Shown here piece after piece: positions 60,501-64,000 of a stretch of DNA of 64,000 bases. Numbering within the stretch: the stretch's first letter is position 1; the number at the start of each line of letters is the position of its first letter. Source of the DNA: Chromobotia macracanthus (taxonomy: Eukaryota > Chordata > Actinopteri > Cypriniformes > Botiidae); NCBI GenBank assembly GCA_036877525.1, contig JAZGTH010000008.1, positions 4,956,501 to 5,020,500 of the forward strand, read 5' to 3'. The position numbers and the translations under genes are program-made. The notes under the pieces were generated by a model. That model was given only the letters and a program-made list of their open reading frames with translations, had not been told where the DNA came from and ran no database searches.

Positions 60501-62300
60501 GAAGGTACAGCTGAGCTGCAGGAAGCTCTGGCTACAATGCTAGATATCATCAAATCCGTCAATGACTCCATGCATCAGATTGCCATTACTGGTTTTGAGG
60601 TTTGTGTATTTTACATTTATGTGTTTACTGTGTCCAGCAGGAACAAGGAAAAGACTATCATGTTTCAACAAAGAACAGTACACATATTTTTGGCATGGAA
60701 ACATGGACAGCCTTCTTTACATTACTAAGCCCAAAGCATAACCTCATTGCATTCTTATGTAAATGATATTTTGTGTGCATCTCACAATCTACTTTTGTGA
60801 GTGTGCCTGTATGTGTGTGTTTCTTTCAGGGCAATCTGAACAATTTGGGCAAACTACTGATGCAGGGGTCCTTCAGTGTTTGGACTGACCACAAGAAAGG
60901 TCACAGTAAAGTGAAGGACCTGGCCCGCTTTAAACCCATGCAAAGACATCTTTTTCTCTACAACACAATGCTCTTGTTCTGCAAGAGACGTGAGGAGACG
61001 TCTGATGGTCACGAGAAATCCCCTTCCTACAGCTTCAAGCACTCGTTAAAGGTGTGACATAGTCTATTCTTGATCTAACAGTATAGACTTAATATCTCTA
61101 CAGTCAGTGAAGCAGCAATTTGGCAACTTCCTATTTGCTTTGCTGTGTGCAAATATTTGACATCTTTCTCTGATGTTTTATTGACTGACTACAGTAGGAA
61201 TGATTGAAAAAAGAAATCTTGTCATCAGCAGTGTATCAAATATGCGGAAACCTTAAACCACAAATCGTTTACCATCATGCTATAATGCATTGTGTTTTAT
61301 TACAGATGAGTTCAGTTGGAATCACAGAAAATGTAAAAGGTGACATCAAGAAGTTTGAAATCTGGTACAATGGCAGGGAGGAAGTTTATATCATCCAGGT
61401 GAGGCACAATGTCACAGGAACATTGCATGGAACAGGAATATTCACAGGAAGATGTACTGGGTGAATGACAATTGTGTCATCACAAATGTGCTTATTTGAT
61501 TAGTTACCTAGAAGTAGAATCTAAAATATCTTTTCAATTTGTGCTTTGTTTTTGTAAACAGACATGGCTAGTAAAGGCAGCGATTTATGAAAACAGCCAG
61601 CTTTTATATTTTTGTCTAATCTTTCTTTTTTGAACTTGCTGTTCCCTTTCCGGGCCATGGGAGGGAACTGTTGTTTCATATCAGGAAGACTCACAACAGT
61701 AACTCTGTTTCTGTGGGCTCTTTCAGGCCTCTTCAATGGATGTGAAGAACACATGGGTTTCAGAAATCCGTAAAGTCCTAACTAGTCAGCTGGAAGCCTG
61801 CCGAGGTATTTCTGAAAGTATTTTGCCCCCCAGGACCAGGAAAATGATGTATATAAACTGACGCTATCAGGTTTTATGGTTGCTTGGGAAAGGTGTTGAA
61901 ATGTATATCAAAGATGAATTCTAGAAGGTTTTTACTGTTTAAACTGTTTGGTTAGTAAAAAATGTACTAACCTCTAAATGACCCTCTCTGTCTTTCTTTC
62001 TCATGTTACACAGAAGCTAGTCAGCTCCATCAAAAGATAACAGAGAACATCTACCACCCTCCCATGAGGTACTTTGGCGTGCATGTGTGTGAGAGTATTA
62101 GAATATCCATGTGTATGGGCACTGTTGTGCTCAATTGCATCTAATTTTCACAGGTGTGTTTTGTTTACTGGCTGTTATATGTTTTATGTCTCTCACTGAC
62201 AGAAACATGCGCAAAATGGCCCTGCGGCAGTCTGACTCTTCCAGCCCTGAAACGGGTTACAAGCGCGCTGACATGGTCCCCAATTTGCGCCAGAAAAGAG
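28963..62300 (+). CDS. mcf2l2: mcf2l2: Dbl-family Rho guanine nucleotide exchange factor, 26 coding exons, 3' end beyond window
   Basis: This is a cytoplasmic RhoGEF that catalyses GDP/GTP exchange on Rho-family GTPases. Coding exons: 28963-29044, 40460-40543, 44630-44744, 44891-44981, 45498-45617, 46397-46513, 47034-47183, 47442-47566, 47935-48049, 48178-48297, 49057-49248, 49438-49629, 50343-50520, 51032-51135, 51660-51748, 57415-57481, 58164-58279, 59412-59481, 59573-59665, 59947-60039, 60474-60599, 60830-61051, 61306-61398, 61727-61805, 62014-62068, 62203-62300. Phases agree throughout (2986 bp, about 996 residues). The start MLCRLEEEEE...IITHVDEIMQQEIRPLLAV and the block QFAILSGGRGKDGAPIITF are closer to MCF2L2 than to MCF2 or MCF2L, and the nested antisense b3gnt5 agrees with this. 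The last exon ends in an open donor, so the C-terminus is missing here. Confidence 0.9.
29552..29583. promoter_or_regulatory. Perfect inverted repeat containing two opposed ETS motifs
   Basis: Arms of 15 bp (TAAATGACAGGAAGT at 29552-29566 and its exact complement at 29569-29583) are separated by GT. Each arm contains an ETS-family core, ACAGGAAGT. It sits about 0.5 kb downstream of mcf2l2 exon 1. The palindrome is seen directly; a regulatory role is inferred. Confidence 0.4.
31547..31574. repeat. Perfect 14-bp tandem duplication
   Basis: ccactcagaagaag occurs twice consecutively in mcf2l2 intron 1. Confidence 0.9.
32250..32362 (+). repeat. Degenerate 'gttgct(a)agg' minisatellite
   Basis: Successive degenerate units based on 'ttgctagggtg' occur here (gtggttgctaaggtg, cttgttgctaggggg, gttgttgctagggca, ctttctagggtg). 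This minisatellite type is common in cyprinid genomes. Confidence 0.6.
33516..33531 (+). other. mcf2l2: Candidate alternative first coding exon of mcf2l2
   Basis: ATG at 33516 followed by GGT TCA GTT ATG T and a consensus donor (gtaagt) gives a phase-1 end, exactly the phase needed by exon 2 at 40460. The product would begin MGSVMYEIMQQEIRPLLAV. Paralogous MCF2L uses several alternative N-termini upstream of the same exon. No transcript evidence is available here. Confidence 0.25.
40900..41022 (-). repeat. tRNA-derived SINE relic
   Basis: On the minus strand the segment begins with a tRNA-like head (GTAGTCAAGTGGTTAAAGAT, resembling an A box) and ends with 'tttggacaaaagcatcagct', the degraded form of the widespread fish SINE tail 'tttggataaaagcgtctgct'. 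No coding potential. It lies in mcf2l2 intron 2. Confidence 0.5.
41500..41721 (+). repeat. Possible degraded tRNA-derived SINE next to the Tc1 element
   Basis: The segment starting 'agcagcatggtgcagtccat' followed by 'tagactgtaaatcacagg' resembles a decayed tRNA-type head. The sequence runs to a short near-duplicated tail 'atgaaggcac' just before the Tc1-like element. The B box is degenerate, so this is uncertain. Confidence 0.25.
41724..43119 (+). mobile_element. Tc1/mariner-like transposon with both inverted ends, inactivated
   Basis: The ends are near-identical inverted repeats starting CAGTTGAGGACAAAATTATT, flanked on both sides by TA (41722-41723 and 43120-43121), the Tc1/mariner target. 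The element is 1396 bp. Between the ends lies a plus-strand DD34E-type transposase remnant. It is inserted in mcf2l2 intron 2, in the same orientation as the gene. Confidence 0.9.
41902..42901 (+). pseudogene. Tc1-like transposase pseudogene
   Basis: The N-terminal helix-turn-helix part reads LRQRIIDAHKTGEGY and VSRTGVRGIIRKF, with an in-frame stop shortly after. A frame change near 42090 leads into the central part (residues with WSDETKLELFG carrying the first catalytic Asp, IMLWGCFSASGTG, and FQHDNDPKHTS carrying the second). A stop at 42678-42680 replaces the conserved Trp codon, and a further frame change near 42695 precedes the C-terminal part (MWGDQKKNVHARKPSNL to a stop at 42901). At least two stops and two frameshifts show that it is non-functional. 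Confidence 0.85.
43120..43156. repeat. (TA)n(CA)n microsatellite between two transposons
   Basis: Pure TA dinucleotides run into CA dinucleotides, exactly filling the gap between the 3' end of the first Tc1-like element and the 5' end of the second. TA runs are natural targets for Tc1/mariner insertion. Confidence 0.85.
43157..43790 (+). mobile_element. Second, 3'-truncated Tc1-like transposon
   Basis: It begins with the inverted-repeat type 'caccggccactttattaggt', known from a common fish Tc1-like family. It encodes a transposase start MGKKGDLSGFERGMIVGAKR (ATG at 43303) with a helix-turn-helix region, several stops near 43480-43530, a middle segment (TLKQMGYSSRRPHWVPLLS) and the first catalytic Asp in WSDES near 43740. 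The sequence then leaves the family, so the distal third and the 3' inverted repeat are missing. Confidence 0.8.
44008..44028 (-). promoter_or_regulatory. CTCF-like motif in mcf2l2 intron 2
   Basis: On the minus strand the sequence reads CAACCACAAGGGGGCGACA, a good match to the CTCF core CCAxxAGGGGGCG. It lies between the transposon cluster and exon 3. Its orientation is opposite to the CTCF-like motifs at 552 and 27778. Confidence 0.4.
44225..44420 (+). repeat. Cyprinid-type 'atagttcacc' dispersed repeat
   Basis: It starts 'aaagacatagttcacctaaa' and continues with 'attcactctcatgtcattt' and 'aaacttgtatgactttcttt'. This is the arrangement of the very common cyprinid repeat whose consensus begins 'gggatagttcacccaaaaat'. 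It lies about 210 bp upstream of mcf2l2 exon 3. Confidence 0.6.
45117..45164. repeat. Perfect tandem pair of a 24-bp hairpin-forming unit
   Basis: Two identical 24-bp units (45117-45140 and 45141-45164) each contain the inverted repeat AAGTTGT...ACAACTT around a short loop. They lie in mcf2l2 intron 4. Confidence 0.9.
47725..47835 (-). repeat. Degraded tRNA-derived SINE with fish tail
   Basis: On the minus strand a decayed tRNA-like region with 'ggtctgatttccagagaaca' is followed by 'gaatgtactgtaagttatat' and 'tggataaaagtgtccattgc', the recognisable SINE tail. It lies in mcf2l2 intron 8 and is the same family as the copies near 52900 and 63800. Confidence 0.5.
48665..48955 (+). repeat. Unclassified intronic repeat, copy 1
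   Basis: Starts 'tattaaatgtatgtctctgt' and contains 'cacaaaatgtttgttagatt', 'ctgtctggttgtcacac' and 'gacaccatctggttagttct'. A second copy in the same orientation lies at about 51246-51530. This copy has an internal duplication of the 'ggttagttctgagaaaag' block (48865-48905). I cannot assign it to a known family. Confidence 0.6.
49291..49366. repeat. (TA)n microsatellite close to the exon 11 donor of mcf2l2
   Basis: TA dinucleotides are interrupted once near 49315. The array begins about 40 bp after the exon 11 splice donor at 49248 and ends about 70 bp before exon 12. Confidence 0.95.
51032..51748 (+). other. mcf2l2: mcf2l2 exons 14-15: variable linker before the DH domain
   Basis: These exons encode residues 561-625, a polar, low-complexity linker (SNRKGTENSSINKQISD, KRKNIRKAKGGIKIEVMHEG, SHVLMNNETEETLSNRR). 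The counterpart in paralogues is equally variable. The frame and splice sites are good. The following intron (51749-57414) houses b3gnt5. Confidence 0.82.
51246..51530 (+). repeat. Unclassified intronic repeat, copy 2
   Basis: Parallel copy of the repeat at 48665-48955, sharing 'tttatgtctctgttttta', 'catttattttaaagaaagca', 'cacaaaatgtttgttagatt', 'gctgtctggttgtcacacc' and 'gacaccatctggttggttct'. It lies in mcf2l2 intron 14, while copy 1 is in intron 10. Confidence 0.6.
52437..52478. repeat. (TAA)n microsatellite
   Basis: About fourteen TAA trinucleotides in mcf2l2 intron 15, upstream of the antisense b3gnt5 3' end. Confidence 0.95.
52884..52978 (-). repeat. tRNA-derived SINE head
   Basis: On the minus strand the sequence reads CTGTAGCTCAGCTGGTAAAG (a clear tRNA A-box region), then 'gggttggatttccagggaat' (B-box region) and 'gcttgtactgttc'. 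The same body occurs in the plus-strand copy near 63800. It is not a functional tRNA gene: the acceptor stem and cloverleaf are not maintained. Confidence 0.6.
53476..53481 (-). terminator. b3gnt5: Poly(A) signal of b3gnt5
   Basis: TTTATT on the plus strand is AATAAA on the minus strand, about 80 bp beyond the b3gnt5 stop codon (53560-53562). This would give a short 3' UTR. Confidence 0.5.
53560..54705 (-). CDS. b3gnt5: b3gnt5: lactosylceramide beta-1,3-N-acetylglucosaminyltransferase (Lc3 synthase), 381 aa
   Basis: This Golgi glycosyltransferase (family GT31) transfers GlcNAc to lactosylceramide, giving Lc3Cer, the precursor of lacto- and neolacto-series glycosphingolipids. The sequence shows a type II membrane protein: a short basic cytosolic end (RRVRK), a signal-anchor at about residues 15-34, then KSYSYRYLINSYSF (46-59). 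Catalytic-domain motifs follow: RRQAIRSTWGNE (106-117), FLMSADDDVFIHIPNL (191-206, with the DxD-type metal-binding site DDD 196-198), DFWVGHVHRGAPP (220-232), YPDYTAGAGYVVSGDVAAKI (252-271), YIDDVFMG (283-290) and FSGEGKTPYHPCIYEKM (306-322). N-glycosylation sequons lie at N61, N116 and N170. The coding region is a single uninterrupted exon, as in mammals. It lies antisense within mcf2l2 intron 15. The a/b paralogue cannot be told. Confidence 0.97.
   Translation of the reverse strand: MFSRMFMNCRRVRKWHFLHLVLMCCVLSMLMVCWDHVDHHVVRHMKSYSYRYLINSYSFINKSLSVSQQEAARFSFPYLLNQRNICRNEDVLLLLFVKSSPENFKRRQAIRSTWGNESYIIHELGVVVKVVFAMGVHKDKPKGFLQRQLHKEQANCGDLVQQDFLDTFHNLTMKLLLQFRWMHENCAHAHFLMSADDDVFIHIPNLVRYLQYLKRRNVQDFWVGHVHRGAPPNRSKNSKYFMPFEMYQWSSYPDYTAGAGYVVSGDVAAKIYQATLSLKASMYIDDVFMGICAIVAGVSPQEHVYFSGEGKTPYHPCIYEKMITSHGHENDVRYLWKVATAPQVEGVSSGLVGKLYCTAVKVMLLCKPYFSNTYSCKAAFT
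56559..56720 (-). other. b3gnt5: Candidate non-coding first exon of b3gnt5
   Basis: On the minus strand, sequence ending GGGGCCTCAATG at 56559 is followed by a consensus donor, gtaagtcac. It lies about 1.85 kb upstream of the b3gnt5 ATG. Mammalian B3GNT5 has separate 5' UTR exons ahead of a single coding exon, so this is a plausible leader exon. The 5' boundary and the matching acceptor near 54730 are uncertain. Confidence 0.3.
57415..60599 (+). other. mcf2l2: mcf2l2 exons 16-21: DH (RhoGEF) domain
   Basis: These exons encode residues 625-813. The first conserved region reads IMNELIETERLYVEELQSII, with the Glu that contacts the GTPase. Further blocks are NKKDVLFGNLPEIYEFHQT, FLKELENCAEKPELVGTCFL, EELQIYEKYCQNKPRSEALW and the hallmark CR3 helix LSLDAYLLKPVQRITKYQLM. 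The catalytic signature is intact, unlike the divergent DH domain of human MCF2L2, so exchange activity is likely. Intron 20 has a GC donor. Confidence 0.92.
57508..57584. repeat. (AT)n(CA)n microsatellite just after mcf2l2 exon 16
   Basis: TA dinucleotides followed by a long CA run begin about 27 bp after the exon 16 donor (57481). Confidence 0.95.
60830..61805 (+). other. mcf2l2: mcf2l2 exons 22-24: PH domain
   Basis: These exons encode residues 814-945. They read GNLNNLGKLLMQGSFSVWTD, DLARFKPMQRHLFLYNTMLL, SYSFKHSLKMSSVGITENVK, KFEIWYNGREEVYIIQAS and, at the C-terminal helix, WVSEIRKVLTSQLEACRE. This is the PH domain that follows DH in all Dbl-family GEFs and helps position the GTPase and membrane lipids. 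Confidence 0.92.
62014..62300 (+). other. mcf2l2: mcf2l2 exons 25-26: start of the C-terminal tail
   Basis: Two exons after the PH domain encode ASQLHQKITENIYHPPMRN and MRKMALRQSDSSSPETGYKR plus MVPNLRQKRG, a Ser-rich tail. Exon 26 ends in phase 1 at a gttaga donor with no stop codon, so at least one further exon lies beyond the window or is too short to see in 62301-64000. Confidence 0.75.
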
Positions 62301-62479
62301 GTTAGATTCATGCTCACACATTCCTCTGGAAAATGTTACCCACCATTTCTCTAACAAACTATTCAGGGTCATTGGAGCAGTCAAAGCCTGGAGCAGTCAG
62401 CAAGCATTCTGGATTTGTGGTCATATGGTGTAAAAGTCAGTTTATCACAGAGCGTTATCTGTCTCCCTCACCTGCTTAC

Positions 62480-63022
62480 TTTAAAAGCAATAGCCGATCC
62501 AAAATTCTGTCATTATTCACTCACTATTATGTTGTTGTTTATGTGAAACAATTTTGAAGAATTCTTACAGTGGTTTTTACTATACTGGAAAATAGTGATC
62601 ACATATTTCTCAAGTTCCAAAAAAGACAAAAAAGTACTATAAATACAGCCACAGTTTATATGGCTAGCAGGCTATACTCCAGGTCTCTCAAAGTCATATA
62701 ACTTGTGAGCAATGTGTGAGCAACATATAACGTGTGAGCAAACATATCAAATTTTAACTTGAGAACCACATTCATTTTTGAATGATTTATTTTTTTATAA
62801 AGCAATTTTTTAATGAGCCAAACACAAAATGGACAAATGATTCACAATCAGATTCACAACAAGGTGCATGATAATCTACTGGTGACTATGGCCTGGGCCT
62901 GATGACTATGAATTGTCTTTGGAAAAGTAAAATAAATAACAGTGTACAGGCTTGGAATAACAATGACATGGGTGGGTAAATAATAAAAATGTACATCTGC
63001 CTTTGGATGAACTATCCTTTTA
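62480..63022. repeat. Cyprinid-type element with inverted ends
   Basis: The left end 'ccaaaattctgtcattattc' followed by 'actcac' and the right end 'gggtgggtaaataataaaaa' then 'tttggatgaactatccttt' are approximate inverted complements of one another. They match the 'gggatagttcacccaaaaat' repeat family in opposite orientations. The interior has no open frame. Confidence 0.5.
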
Positions 63023-63791
63023 TCCATTTAGAGCATTATCATTACGTAGACCATTATTGCTAATCATTTATGAGTAATTGCTTAATGGAAAAAACTTTTT
63101 AATGCTTTCTTCATATCTTGATTAGGTCTTATTGGATCTGTACAGGTGTTATGACTCACCATTAGTCTAGATTAGAGACTTCTACTGTGTATGGTTGGTC
63201 TGACCTGGACTGCTCTCATGTACTTCACAGTGTGTATTGCTGTCTGGTTAGGCTGGGCAGGTGGTTTGGGGTAAATGTTGCCCAGTTTGGGGTGGTAAGG
63301 GGTTTTGCTGCTGTGTCAGGTTGCAGCTTTTTGTGAGTAATGCATTCTGACAGGTATTTAGTTCCTCTCAGGATAGACGGCCTTCCTGTGCTGACCCAGT
63401 GCCTCTGACAGACCCATCCTGGAGGCAGTGCTATGTTAAACCACATCTGAGGATTATGGGTCTCTGGCCTGAGGTGTAGATGTTTTACACTCATAAACAT
63501 GTTTCACCTCAGTGGGAGATGCCTTTGAAACATCCTGCATCTCCCAGGTTCAGTCTTCCAGCCTCAAACTTGTGCATTTAAAAAAACTGTTCTGTTAAGC
63601 ATCATTTGATCAGGAGTTTTGTATTACAGAATATCTTTATTGTTTTTCTATGGAAATCTGTGTTTGGAACATTAGCGTAATTGTATGCTAGTCATGTGAT
63701 TAGCCTAATAGGGTGATTTAGACCCCAAATAAAGCAACATGAAGCTAAGTTGTGTCTTAAATTACCCTAAAGAGGTGATTAAGTTAAAATT

Positions 63792-63922
63792 CCTGTAATG
63801 CTCAACTGGTGGAGCATTGTGTTAGCAGCGCAAAGGTTGTGGGTTCGATTTCCAGGGAACACACGTACTGTTAAAATGTATTTCTTGAATGCACTGTAAG
63901 TGTACCAAGCATAAATGTAAAA
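63792..63922 (+). repeat. tRNA-derived SINE, best-preserved copy
   Basis: The head reads 'taatgctcaactggtggagc' then 'attgtgttagcagcgcaaag' and 'gttgtgggttcgatttccag' (A- and B-box regions of a tRNA), followed by 'ggaacacacgtactgttaaa', 'gaatgcactgtaagtgtacc' and 'aagcataaatgtaaa', the fish SINE tail. The cloverleaf is incomplete, so this is not a tRNA gene. Confidence 0.7.
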
Positions 63923-64000
63923 TTATTTCACTTTGTTAAAAGAGACTTTGAAGTACTGTGAGAGACATGAAACCACACAGCAATATAGTAAATGTGATTG

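Larger units (their letters stand above)
62301..64000 (+). other. mcf2l2 intron 26 or later sequence, no exon found
   Basis: AT-rich sequence with a dispersed repeat (about 62480-63022) and a tRNA-derived SINE (about 63792-63922). I could not find a phase-1 exon of mcf2l2 here. The minus-strand open frame at 63225-63500 shows no recognisable protein. Confidence 0.5.

Noticed and set aside
63225..63500. 91-codon minus-strand open frame near the right edge
   Set aside because: No recognisable motif, no splice context, and it lies in repeat-flanked intronic sequence of mcf2l2.
63792..63870. tRNA-like sequence with A and B boxes
   Set aside because: Cloverleaf pairing is incomplete and it continues into a SINE body and tail, so it is a SINE head and not a tRNA gene.

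Overview
The window is vertebrate genomic DNA, almost certainly from a cyprinid-like teleost fish. It is AT-rich and intron-rich, with many microsatellites, degraded Tc1/mariner and hAT-type elements, tRNA-derived SINE relics, and dispersed repeats of the kind common in cyprinids (the 'atagttcacc...ctcactctcatgtc' type and the 'ctccaggttcaatacaaatt' type). I cannot name the species.

Three protein-coding genes are supported. (1) slc4a10 (plus strand, start codon 1607, stop 24583) is an electroneutral Na+-coupled bicarbonate transporter. I resolve 26 coding exons that join in frame to a 1114-residue protein with the SLC4A10-type N-terminus MDEKDQGAQMEPLLPA, the SLC4 cytoplasmic and membrane domains, and a C-terminal ETSL PDZ ligand. 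(2) mcf2l2 (plus strand, start codon 28963, running off the right edge) is a Dbl-family Rho guanine nucleotide exchange factor with Sec14, spectrin-like, DH and PH regions. I resolve 26 coding exons covering about 996 residues; the 3' end is outside the window. (3) b3gnt5 (minus strand, 53560-54705) is a single-exon, 381-residue lactosylceramide beta-1,3-N-acetylglucosaminyltransferase. It lies wholly inside mcf2l2 intron 15 in antisense orientation, the same nested arrangement known for human MCF2L2/B3GNT5.

Layout: 1-1340 upstream sequence with a CTCF-like site; 1340-1606 CpG-rich promoter and leader; 1607-24583 slc4a10, whose largest intron (3840-13237) holds a candidate alternative first exon; 24584-28962 3'UTR and intergenic DNA with a strong CTCF-like site and an unidentified minus-strand exon-like open frame; 28963-62300 mcf2l2, with an 11.4 kb first intron and a repeat-rich second intron carrying a complete but dead Tc1-like element next to a truncated second one; 62301-64000 intron of mcf2l2 with repeats.

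The three genes do not form one pathway: ion transport (slc4a10), Rho signalling (mcf2l2) and glycolipid synthesis (b3gnt5). I see no bacterial-type system, CRISPR array, viral gene or novel multi-gene system. The points most worth checking are alternative exons: an in-frame 291-bp candidate cassette in slc4a10 at the place where mammalian SLC4A7 carries its large cassette, phase-matched alternative first exons for slc4a10 and mcf2l2, a 27-nt microexon, and three GC-AG introns.
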